Of a DNA stretch of 64,000 bases, positions 43,987 to 51,623 are shown piece by piece. Below the pieces are notes generated by a model. That model saw only the letters and a program-made list of their open reading frames with translations. It made no database searches and had not been told where the DNA came from. The DNA is from Streptomyces phaeolivaceus (GTDB lineage Bacteria > Actinomycetota > Actinomycetes > Streptomycetales > Streptomycetaceae): assembly GCF_009184865.1 (NCBI RefSeq), contig NZ_CP045096.1:10044001-10108000 (forward strand), read 5' to 3'. Numbering within the stretch: the first letter of the stretch is position 1; every line of letters begins with the position of its first letter. Position numbers and translations under genes: made by a program.

Positions 43987-45029
43987 CAGAACCCTGGATC
44001 CAGACGCCTCATGACGGTGCGCAGCACGCCGTCTCCCTCTCGGGTCTCGCGGAGGCCGTCATCGGTTCCGCCACTGAGCAGCAGATAGACCGCGTTGAGA
44101 AGTTGATCGGTGGCGAGGGCCTCCGTGGGCCTGCGCCGGACGAACTCCTCGATCAGCGCCGCCCCTCGCTCCACGGCCTCCCGCCCGAGATGCGCCTCGA
44201 CGATACGGACGAGAAGGTCGAGGCCCGGTTCGGGAAGGTCGAGACGCAGACAGCGGCGCAGGAACGCCGGAGGGAACTCCCGCTCGCCGTTGCTGGTCAG
44301 CACCGTGAAGGGGAACGCGTCGGCGCACACGCGTCCTTGGTGGACGCGCACTCTCTCGCGTGGACTGTCGTACACCTGCACATGGGCCTCAGGATGGTCG
44401 AGGCGGGCGAGTTCGGGAATGACGAACTCGCCCTCTTCGAAGATGTTCAGGAGGTCGTTGGGCAGATCCGGGTCGCTCTTGTCGATCTCGTCGATCAGCA
44501 GCACCCGCGGCACCCCGCCGGGCAGCAGCGCGGTGCCGAGCGGGCCGAGCTGCAGATATCTGCCGATGCCCTGGCCATGACGGTCGAAGTAGGCCGAGTC
44601 TTCTGCGGGCACCACCGGGTCCGCACTCAGGTTGGCGTCCTGGAGGCGGCCCAGCGCGTCGTAGGCGTACAGGCCGTCGCGCAGGGTGGAGCGGCTGGTG
44701 ATCGGCCAGTTCAGCACACGGCCCAGCCGCAGCTCGTGGGCGACGTGGTACGCGAGGCTGGACTTGCCCGAGCCCGGTGGACCGGTGACGAGCAGGGGGC
44801 GCCGCAGGTACAGCGCGGCGTTGACGACGTCCACGATCTCCGGTGTGACCTGGTAGACGGCGCCGCGCAGCCGGGTGTCCGGCGCCGGGCGACCGTACGG
44901 CCATTCGGCCGCTGAGGGGGCGCGCCACGGCGGCGGCGGCGGCAGCTTCTCGATGCCGTCGTGCGGTACTCCCGTGCCTCGGTAGACGTGCCATGCGTGC
45001 GACACCAGCGATGCCTGCCCTTCGTTCAT
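43986..45029 (-). CDS. MoxR-type AAA+ ATPase
   Basis: A 347-residue AAA+ ATPase with Walker A GPPGSGKSSLAYHVA near 85, Walker B VLLIDEIDKSD near 178, sensor 1 VLTSNGERE and an arginine-finger region PPAFLRRCLRL. MoxR ATPases act with vWA proteins as chaperone-like activators, consistent with the next gene. About 50 proline-rich residues precede the core. It lies six bases after the VMAP gene and its stop overlaps the vWA gene start, so the three are co-translated. It would supply the NTP-dependent threshold switch of the conflict system; that role is from the family model. Confidence 0.93.
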   Translation of the reverse strand: MNEGQASLVSHAWHVYRGTGVPHDGIEKLPPPPPWRAPSAAEWPYGRPAPDTRLRGAVYQVTPEIVDVVNAALYLRRPLLVTGPPGSGKSSLAYHVAHELRLGRVLNWPITSRSTLRDGLYAYDALGRLQDANLSADPVVPAEDSAYFDRHGQGIGRYLQLGPLGTALLPGGVPRVLLIDEIDKSDPDLPNDLLNIFEEGEFVIPELARLDHPEAHVQVYDSPRERVRVHQGRVCADAFPFTVLTSNGEREFPPAFLRRCLRLDLPEPGLDLLVRIVEAHLGREAVERGAALIEEFVRRRPTEALATDQLLNAVYLLLSGGTDDGLRETREGDGVLRTVMRRLDPGF

Positions 45030-45035
45030 GAGGTC

Positions 45036-46553
45036 TCACAGAGGTGCGTGGAACCCTCCGGCCTGAACCGGGGAGTGTTCCGGGTCGTCCCACAGCAGAG
45101 CGAGGTCGGCGAACCGGCGCGCGTCTTCCAGCCCCGCGCTTCGTCTGCGGAAGTCCAAAATGGTGTGCGGAAGTCTGGCGCGTCCCCCCTCGTCGGCCAG
45201 TTCGGGAGCCAGCCTCTCCTTGAAGTAGCGAGTGCTCCGAGATCCCCCTCCGCGATCCCACAGCATGATGGGCACACCTGCCTCCAGGGCGGCCTCCAGG
45301 TGTTCCTGGAGGGTGTCCCCTCGGTCTTCCCAGGCTGCCGTCCCAGCGACGAGCACGGTGAGAGCCGGCATCATCCGCGGCACCAGGTCGTGTCGACCCG
45401 AGGCCGGGTGTTCCGCGTCGAGCAGGAGGGACGACGAGGCGTCCAGGTGTTCGTGCCGCAGTCGCCGCCACTTGGCCTCCCACAACCGGCGGACATCGGG
45501 ATCGCGTTGGCGGTCCTGGTCCCGTACGACGACGGGATACAGACATCCCAACGGCTGCTCCGGGCCGTCGGCGGACTCCGACACCTGCCATTGCTCCACG
45601 GGCAGGTTGATCAGTTCGCGGGGCAGCATGAACTCGATACGGCTCGGCCCGTCACGGTCGTACTCGCGCGCGGTGACGAGGAAGTCGTCGATCCTGGCCG
45701 AGATCTGGTCGAGGCGCTGCGGCTCGTCCTCATGGACGAGAGGCATCCACTGCCGGCCCCCGTGGCCGAGCCACACCGAGAGCAGATACTCCGGACGCCT
45801 CGGCAGAAAGGGCTGGAGACGAAGGACCAGGGTCACGCTCTCCCGTGGCCCGGGGCGGTCGGGGACGGTGGGGCCGGTCAGCCGAACGGCGGGGACGCCG
45901 AGGCGTTCGGCGACCCGGCCCGCCCACTCCCGCAGGCGCCGGCGGTCGTGCGGTGCCGAACGATCGGCGAGTGCGAGAACGAAGCGCACGAGCGGGGGGA
46001 CGTCCCTGGACGGACTGATGAGGTCCTCCAGCAGTTCCAGGGCGTGCCGAAGGTCGTCCGGCCGTTCCGGGACCAGCGGCGCCGCCCAGGCGTAGGCGCC
46101 GCGCCAACCGTCGTTCTCCCGCGGGTGAAGCATGCTCAGCAGCTCGTCGCGCTCGTCCCCGGTGAGCAGCGGGGGCGAGGCGAGCCGGGGCGTCAGCTCA
46201 CGGAAGCGCAGCGTCTCGGCGATGTCTCCGTGGAAGTCGCGCAGCAGGTCCACGAGTACGGGCATCACGTCGGGCCGTCGTGCGCACTGGCGGATCAGGG
46301 AGCGCGCCTGCTGGAGGGGATCGCCCCCGACCTCGATCTGTTCGCCGGTCTCCGCCGCCAGTTCCTCCAGGAGAACCTGGCGCGTCCGCTCGTCCCGGAA
46401 ACCGTCGAGACGCAGCAGGATCCGGGTCAGCTCGTCCAGGACCGCATCCGGGCCCTTCAAGCGCGCGCCACGGTCGAGCCGTCTGACGACATCGCGCCTC
46501 CATGAGGTCCGTATGCGGTGCGGTGAGGGTCCGAGATGGTCAAGTGCAGGCAC
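45036..46553 (-). CDS. VMAP-C domain protein (vWA-MoxR-associated protein)
   Basis: A protein of about 500 residues. The N-terminal helices (LDELTRILLRLDGFRDERTRQVLLEELA, then LIRQCARRPDVMPVLVDLLRDF) resemble effector-associated domains of the EAD2 type. A VMAP middle region follows, then VMAP-C with the hallmark IEFMLPRELINLPVEQW near residue 300. The catalytic effector domain usually fused in front is absent, but a broken trypsin-like gene lies divergently at 46804. The start is uncertain: GTG 46553 and TTG 46460 lack ribosome sites, while the best site (GGAGG, 46497-46501) serves ATG 46490 in another frame that stops after 11 codons. A frameshift in the GCGCGC run near 46465 may be present. 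Confidence 0.8.
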   Translation of the reverse strand: MPALDHLGPSPHRIRTSWRRDVVRRLDRGARLKGPDAVLDELTRILLRLDGFRDERTRQVLLEELAAETGEQIEVGGDPLQQARSLIRQCARRPDVMPVLVDLLRDFHGDIAETLRFRELTPRLASPPLLTGDERDELLSMLHPRENDGWRGAYAWAAPLVPERPDDLRHALELLEDLISPSRDVPPLVRFVLALADRSAPHDRRRLREWAGRVAERLGVPAVRLTGPTVPDRPGPRESVTLVLRLQPFLPRRPEYLLSVWLGHGGRQWMPLVHEDEPQRLDQISARIDDFLVTAREYDRDGPSRIEFMLPRELINLPVEQWQVSESADGPEQPLGCLYPVVVRDQDRQRDPDVRRLWEAKWRRLRHEHLDASSSLLLDAEHPASGRHDLVPRMMPALTVLVAGTAAWEDRGDTLQEHLEAALEAGVPIMLWDRGGGSRSTRYFKERLAPELADEGGRARLPHTILDFRRRSAGLEDARRFADLALLWDDPEHSPVQAGGFHAPL

Positions 46554-46803
46554 ATGGTACGAAGTTGCGGAGCCGTGTACCTGCAACTTTGCTCGAATGC
46601 CGACGAATCCCGAATCGGCGGCGGCGCCGTCCTCGGCAGGAGCGGCGGCGGTCCCCGTCGGCCAGCTGCGAACGTACATTCGTATTGCAACCGGAGTACG
46701 GCCTCTTTGTTGCTCATATATGCTTTATTTCCGGCCAGTTGGGGTAAGCGCTGTCCTGTGTGACCTTGATACCACCTTGTGGCATCAGCATCGGGGGTGC
46801 TGT

Positions 46804-47286
46804 GTGACGGGTGAGGAGACCATCGAGGACCTCCTGCTGCACGTCGTCGCGCAGATCAGCTGCGGCGAATCCGAGGGCTCCGGTTTCTTCATCGGTCCCG
46901 GCACCCTGCTGACCTGCGCACACGTCGTTCCGGAGGACGACTGCACCGTGCGGTGGCAGGGCGAGTCACGCCCTGCCAGGGTGCACCGGCGATTCCCGGA
47001 CGACGGAGATGCCGAGTTCCCTGCCGGCGATCGACCAGATGCTGGTCACCGTGCGCTGACCGCCTGCATGCCGGGCAGGTCGCTCTGCATCGCGGTGCCA
47101 TCTATCTCGAACATCCGCACTTCGTGGTCGCCACGCCGACCGAATGAACCCGCGCGAGGACGCCATCACCGTCCAGACCCGCAGCGGCTCGCGGCGGGCC
47201 TGGTTCCGCTAGGAGTCGGTCATGGACTACGACCGCAGCCTGGACCCCGGCGCCGGCGACGGGGAGCTGTCGACCCCGGCCGCTGA
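46804..47286 (+). pseudogene. Trypsin-like serine protease remnant next to the VMAP gene
   Basis: The frame starts with GTG and reads a trypsin-like domain opening: HVVAQISCGESEGSGFFIGPGTLLTCAHVV (catalytic His near residue 40), then ARVHRRFPDDGDAEFP. The following Asp strand (usually LPDLALL) is blurred and no GxSGxP serine motif appears in any frame to 47286; the rest is arginine-rich out-of-frame sequence. So it has decayed after the first beta-barrel. In many VMAP systems a trypsin-like domain is fused N-terminally to the EAD and VMAP regions. Here a separate, divergent copy persists across a 250-base, lower-GC promoter region. A shorter functional fold cannot be excluded. Confidence 0.6.
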
Positions 47287-47466
47287 CGTCGCTTTCGCCG
47301 CCGGCCAGGTCCTCTTCAGCGGCCCGAGCGACTCCGACCGTGCCGTGGCCTACCTGCCAACTATGTGTCCGCCACGTGGAACAAGCAGGACATTCCGCTC
47401 CGCGAACACGCTCAGTCCGTCGCCCGCGACCTGCTCCGCTCCCTGACCCGGAGGGGTACTGGTCCC

Positions 47467-47703
47467 TCATCCACGGCAGGTGTCTGGTGTGCTGCCGGTG
47501 GTAGCCGCACGTCCGGCAGCGGGACCGCGCGATGCGTTGCGGTGTGAAGGTGTGCGCCGGGTCGAGCCACTGGCCCTGGCCTGGACGTGATCAGCCCGGT
47601 GGCACCCGCAGTCCGGGAACGCGCAGATCCAGTAGCCGGCGGGCTGTACGGGACCCCCACGGAACCAGTGCACTGTGATCAGCGGCGGCCGGGTGGAGCG
47701 CAC
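47467..47703 (-). pseudogene. Possible small zinc-ribbon protein, frameshifted
   Basis: The first 42 residues (VHWFRGGPVQPAGYWICAFPDCGCHRADHV) look protein-like with clustered Cys/His. In the next frame the sense continues as QWLDPAHTFTPQRIARSRCRTCGYHRQHTRHL, supplying a second CxxC/H set. Together they would make a small zinc-ribbon of about 75 residues broken by one frameshift. I do not recognise the family. The flanking 47287-47466 holds only out-of-frame scraps, including NYVSATWNKQDIPLREHA. Confidence 0.35.
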
Positions 47704-47705
47704 GG

Positions 47706-48077
47706 TCAGATCCGCCAGGAGCGGATGCGGTCGGCCGTGTCGTACCCGTCGGCGCGGTCGGCGTCGATGTCGCGGGCGAGGTCGATCAGCGCGCCGTACG
47801 GCGGGTCGACGGTCTCGCCGGCGCCGTCCATGTAGGCGACGACGATCGCGGCGGCGTACAGGGCGTTGCGGGCCGGGAGGGGGCGCAGCCGGATCACGGC
47901 GTGCATCAGGGCTGCCGCGCGCCAGGCGTTGTCGACCCTGGCGCCGACCTGCGGGGTGTTGACGCGGTGGCGGGCGACGGCGGCCACGAGGTTGGAGAAG
48001 TCGTGGACCTCGGGCTGCTTGGGCAGTACTTCCGCCTGGCGTTCCAGCAGCCAGCGGATGTCGATGTGGAGCTCCAC
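47706..48077 (-). CDS. Fic-family toxin component
   Basis: A 123-residue protein reading MELHIDIRWLLERQAEVLPKQPEVHDFSNLVAAVARHRVN, AWRAAALMHAVIRLRPLPARNALYAAAIVVAYM and GALIDLARDIDADRADGYDTADRIRSWRI. This is a Doc/Fic-like fold known in streptomycetes as a toxin-antitoxin component. The canonical HxFx(D/A)GN(K/G)R active-site loop is not intact: the corresponding stretch is RPLPARNALYAA, with no histidine. It may be a diverged toxin. It follows the RHH antitoxin gene by one base, in an antitoxin-toxin operon. Confidence 0.78.
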   Translation of the reverse strand: MELHIDIRWLLERQAEVLPKQPEVHDFSNLVAAVARHRVNTPQVGARVDNAWRAAALMHAVIRLRPLPARNALYAAAIVVAYMDGAGETVDPPYGALIDLARDIDADRADGYDTADRIRSWRI

Positions 48078-48078
48078 C

Positions 48079-48336
48079 TCAGGCAGCCCGCCCCTGGCGC
48101 CCGGCAGCGTCCGGGCGGGCGGGCGCGTCGTCGGGGAAGGCCGCGTCGAACGCGTCCGCGTTGTCGGCGACGAACTGGCGGAAGACCTCCGCGGCGTCCT
48201 CGAGACGGGGGTCGCGGACCGCGTTGCGCGCGGCCTCGGTGATGAGCGCGGTCACCGTGGTGCCCTCTGTCTCGGCACGCTCCTGCAGCTGGGCGTGGAG
48301 TTCCTCGGGGACCCGGATCGTCACTGACTTCGACAT
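48079..48336 (-). CDS. Ribbon-helix-helix antitoxin
   Basis: An 85-residue protein with an Arc/MetJ-type start (SKSVTIRVPEELHAQLQERAETEGTTVTALITEAAR), followed by an acidic tail (DNADAFDAAFPDDAPARPD) that could wrap the Fic partner. The ATG at 48336 begins the conserved strand; a longer upstream frame is arginine-rich and unlikely. Direct repeats just upstream (48347-48366) fit autoregulation. It precedes the toxin by one base. Confidence 0.83.
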   Translation of the reverse strand: MSKSVTIRVPEELHAQLQERAETEGTTVTALITEAARNAVRDPRLEDAAEVFRQFVADNADAFDAAFPDDAPARPDAAGRQGRAA

Positions 48337-48638
48337 ACCCCTGACTGTACAGCAGGGCGTACAGCATAGGAGGCGGATCCGACAGAGACCGACCCGGGAG
48401 GGCGGCTCGCGGCAGACGGCCGCGCGGGTTCGGCGACGCCGTCGTAGGCGTAGGCGTGGCCGTGGCCGTGGCCGTGCTCGCCCATGCCTCCGTCGTCCTC
48501 CGCGGCGGCGGGCCGGACCAGGGGCGGGCCGAAGCATGGCCCGCGAGCTCCGCCTCACGGGCTCATCCGCCGGTCAGTCGGTAGGTCGGTAGGTCGGGGC
48601 TCGGCTGCCGTGGGCCGGGCCCCGAGCGTGTGCTGTGG
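48337..48638. promoter_or_regulatory. Toxin-antitoxin promoter with direct repeats, then simple repeats
   Basis: GTACAGCA occurs twice (48347-48354 and 48359-48366) separated by four bases, 11 bases before the antitoxin start; this is a good candidate RHH operator. Further on, short tandem units appear: GTAGGC twice then GTGGCC three times near 48444-48478, and GGTAGGTC-type repeats near 48578-48598. No gene is recognised here. Confidence 0.5.
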
Positions 48639-50276
48639 TCAGAGGCCCTGGGTGAGGAAGGTGGCGTCGGGGACCTGGACGGTTTCGGGGGCGGTGCGGG
48701 GGAGGAGGCCGAGGATCTGGGCGGCGACGTACTGGGCGGACATCATGGCTCCTTCCTGCCAGCCGGGCAGGGGGGACGCCTGGTCGCCGACGACGTAGAA
48801 GCGGCCGTCGCCTTCGGGCTGGAGGAGCTGCTTGTAGGCGACCTGGTGGCCGGGGTCGGCCGGGTCCCAGTCGGCCCAGCCGCCGAGCTGGTGGGGCACC
48901 TTGTGCCAGGCGATGGTGACGCCCAGGTCCTGGGGCACGGTGGTCTTCTCCAGGAACTCGCGGTGCAGCTGAGCCGCGCCGTCCCGGGCCAGGCGCAGCC
49001 GGTCGCCCGGCGCGAGCTTGCCCATCTCCTCGGCGTGGTCGCCGAAGTTGTAGGCCCCGGTGAGGGTGCCTGTCTTGGAGAAGTAGTCGTTGGAGGGGTA
49101 CCAGAACTGGGTGATGGGATGGTCGGTCCAGCTGATGCCGCCGTAGATCTGGTTGTGGTCGTTCTCCCAGAACCGGCGGTTGGCCTGCCAGCCGACCTTG
49201 CAGGTCGGCGCGAAGTCCACCGCTCCCACGGCGTTGCGGAACTCTGGGGAGAAGCCGCTCAGTGTGAGCCGCTTGAGCACTGGGAGCGGGATGTTGCTCA
49301 CGCAGTAGTCGGCCGACGCCGTCAGCTCCTGGCCCCCCGAGCGGTAGGTGACAGTGACGCCGTCGCCCGTCAGATCGACCGTCGTGACCTCGGCCTTGAG
49401 CTCGACGGTCACGTCGTACTCGGCGGTGATCCGCTCGGTGAGAGCGTGGACGATCTTGTCCATGCCGCCGACCGGCTGGAACATCGTGGCCTGCCACAGA
49501 TAGTCCACAGGCTGGTAGAAGCGGTGCTTCCAGAACTCCGACGCGACCAGGTCGGCCAGGGCCAGCGGGGGCGCGGGCCGGGGAAACTCCTGGACCTCCA
49601 GGGGCTCGGCGTAGCCGGAGCGGGTGGAGCCGTGGTACTCGCCCTCCTCGTCCAGGTCGCCGAACTTGCGCAGCAGGTCCCGCAGCAGACCGGTGAACTC
49701 GTCTCCGTCGGTCAGGGTGGCGGACAGGAGCGCGGCGAGGTGGCCGCGGGTGTCGTTGGCGATCCGCCGGTTGCGCCAGGGGCGGCCGGGCGGGGTGTGG
49801 CCCGCGCGGTGCACGGCGTTCGCCGTGGTCTCCATGATGTACGGCTCCAGCGCCACTCCGAGGTCGGTGCAGTACTTCAGGACGCGGCGGTGGTGGTACG
49901 GGATGCGGCCGGGGCCGAGGTTGAGGTAGAGGCCCTTGTCGAAGGCGCAGGTGTGGGTCAGGACCGGGCTGTCACCCTCGCCGTTGAGTTCGTGCAGCTT
50001 GTCGCCCTTGCGGGCGGTGCGGTTGCGACCGCCGGTACGGGTCTGGGGCTCCAGGACCGTGCACCGGTAGCCGAGCCTGCCCAGTTCGTAGGCGGCGGTC
50101 AGCCCGCCGACCCCCGCGCCGAGGATCAGCACCGACTTCTCCTCGCCGGCTGCCGCGCGTGGTGCGGCGGCGAAGTCCGGCGCGGAGCCTTCGCCGGAAC
50201 TCAGCGGACCGGCGAGGCCGGACATGGCTTGGTAGAGCGCCTGTGCGGACGGATCAGCCGGCGTGCGTGTGGTCAT
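48639..50276 (-). CDS. Flavin monoamine/L-amino acid oxidase
   Basis: A 545-residue amine oxidase. The FAD motif is VLILGAGVGGLTAAYELGRLGY, followed by EPQTRTGGRN, and the C-terminal FAD contact is YVVGDQASPLPGWQEGAMMSAQYVA. No signal peptide is visible; the first 45 residues are a flexible Ala/Ser/Pro stretch. It resembles bacterial L-amino acid oxidases acting on amino acids or amines with release of ammonia and peroxide; the substrate is undefined. It is encoded alone, between a toxin-antitoxin pair and a repeat-bearing spacer. Confidence 0.85.
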   Translation of the reverse strand: MTTRTPADPSAQALYQAMSGLAGPLSSGEGSAPDFAAAPRAAAGEEKSVLILGAGVGGLTAAYELGRLGYRCTVLEPQTRTGGRNRTARKGDKLHELNGEGDSPVLTHTCAFDKGLYLNLGPGRIPYHHRRVLKYCTDLGVALEPYIMETTANAVHRAGHTPPGRPWRNRRIANDTRGHLAALLSATLTDGDEFTGLLRDLLRKFGDLDEEGEYHGSTRSGYAEPLEVQEFPRPAPPLALADLVASEFWKHRFYQPVDYLWQATMFQPVGGMDKIVHALTERITAEYDVTVELKAEVTTVDLTGDGVTVTYRSGGQELTASADYCVSNIPLPVLKRLTLSGFSPEFRNAVGAVDFAPTCKVGWQANRRFWENDHNQIYGGISWTDHPITQFWYPSNDYFSKTGTLTGAYNFGDHAEEMGKLAPGDRLRLARDGAAQLHREFLEKTTVPQDLGVTIAWHKVPHQLGGWADWDPADPGHQVAYKQLLQPEGDGRFYVVGDQASPLPGWQEGAMMSAQYVAAQILGLLPRTAPETVQVPDATFLTQGL

Positions 50277-50812
50277 GGATCACCTTTCGGGTCGGGCGCA
50301 AGGGTGCCGCTCCCGGTTCGTCCGGCTCCTGTTGGCCCGCGCGGGGCCGAAGCCCCGAGTGACCGGCCGCGAGATGGCCCCGAAGAGCACGAGACCCGGC
50401 CGTGGAGTGCCGCGCGAAGTACGAGTACGGTCTGCGCCAGGGTCCTTCCCGATCCACCAGGAGCGGACGCCGACCGTCCGGGCGAGCGCACGAGACAGAA
50501 GCTGACACACAACTGGCGTACGCCCGCGCCCTTCGGTCCGTGTCGGACAACCCTCGAACGAAGCAGCGGTCCAACATCACTGGCAAGCGATCCAGGTTCG
50601 GTGGCAGAGGGCAGAGGGCAGAGGGCAGAGGGCAGAGGACGCGGCAAGCCGCGATGGGGCTGCCGGGAATGAGACCCCTGCGGCGCATGGCCCTGGGCGG
50701 CGCGGCCACGGCACCGGGCGGTGCAGAATTTGCGCGGACGACGGGTGGACTCGGGCAGCCGCCGGACGCGACTGGGGCCCTGGGAGCGGCGGTTCGCCGG
50801 AGGTACCCGGTT
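50277..50812. other. Spacer upstream of the amine oxidase, with a 7-bp tandem repeat
   Basis: About 535 bases without a recognised gene. It should hold the amine oxidase promoter on the left. The most visible structure is the GGCAGAG array at 50603-50637. Open frames across it do not keep codon bias or show motifs. Confidence 0.45.
50603..50637. repeat. Five tandem copies of GGCAGAG
   Basis: Five uninterrupted 7-base units. The array could vary in copy number by slippage. It lies about 330 bases upstream of the amine oxidase and 175 bases past the end of the gene at 50813. Confidence 0.9.
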
Positions 50813-51271
50813 TTAGCCGCAGCTCTCGACCTGGAGTGAGTACCGGTTGGGCCCGTGGATGACGGTGCGGCGCAGGATCTGGGCACGGATGAGCCGGACG
50901 GTCGGCGGGATCGGGACGCGGACAGCTTCGCGACTCCAGCGGAGCCACAGGGCGTGATCGCCGAGTTCGGCGGCCTTGGTGAGCTTTTCGAGGGACAGGA
51001 GCTTGCTGCTTCGGTCGATCTCGATGCTGATGAGCCGGCCTTTGCCGGAACGGTGCTTGAGCTGGAGATCGAGCCGCCGGGGGCGCGGTTGCTCTGGCTC
51101 TGCCGGAAGCCAGACCTCCCGCTGGGCGTTGTAGCCAAGGCTGTCGGCCCACTGAGCAGTCGAATCGGTCAGGAACCTGGTCACCTGGTGCGCGGTCAGG
51201 TCGGTGAAGTGCCGGCTGTTGAGCCAGGTCCGTAAGGAGTGGGCGGCGGCATCCAGCCCTGTGTTCGGCAT
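50813..51271 (-). CDS. Hypothetical protein, possible nuclease-like fold
   Basis: A 152-residue protein: SLRTWLNSRHFTDLTAHQVTRFLTDSTAQWADSLGYNAQRE, then RRLDLQLKHRSGKGRLISIEIDRSSKLLSLEKLTKAAELGDHALWLRW. The D-x-x-L...ISIEID...K spacing recalls PD-(D/E)XK nuclease-fold proteins, as in small restriction-like or Vsr-type families, but the match is weak and I do not name it. It is intact with normal codon bias and stands alone. Confidence 0.6.
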   Translation of the reverse strand: MPNTGLDAAAHSLRTWLNSRHFTDLTAHQVTRFLTDSTAQWADSLGYNAQREVWLPAEPEQPRPRRLDLQLKHRSGKGRLISIEIDRSSKLLSLEKLTKAAELGDHALWLRWSREAVRVPIPPTVRLIRAQILRRTVIHGPNRYSLQVESCG

Positions 51272-51623
51272 GGCGCGAGTATCCAGGGCGGCACTGACAC
51301 CGCTACCAGCGCCCGCCCCGGTAAGGAGCGCCTTCGGGAAGGCCGCCTAACTTCGAACGAGTCGATTGGCCCTACCTGAGCGAGCATCGAGTGGGGTGTC
51401 GAACGCTGGTTCAACCGCCCGCGATCGTAAGCGGGTTGCTGTCGTGCTCCGCCGTGCGCTTCCGCCCTGTCGGCGACGCCGTCGAGCGGCCGATCCGGGC
51501 CGCCGCCTCAGCCGAGCAGGGCTGGCGGGACGGCATCCTGCCCAATCGCTGGCTGCTGGCTGCTGATCGAGTGGCCGAAGAGGCCCAAGCTCCCCCCGGC
51601 TGCTGGCCGTCCAACTTGCCGGC
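51272..51623. other. Intergenic stretch, no gene recognised
   Basis: About 350 bases between the hypothetical gene and the AraC gene, both on the minus strand. I see no family-like frame, hairpin with T tract or tRNA. Confidence 0.35.

Noticed and set aside
50603..50637. Short repeat array considered as a CRISPR
   Set aside because: Units are seven bases and directly adjacent, with no spacers and no cas genes nearby. No CRISPR array was seen anywhere in the window.
51400..51425. A GGTTCAA-type T-loop-like string as a tRNA or att site
   Set aside because: No acceptor, D or anticodon stems could be formed around it.
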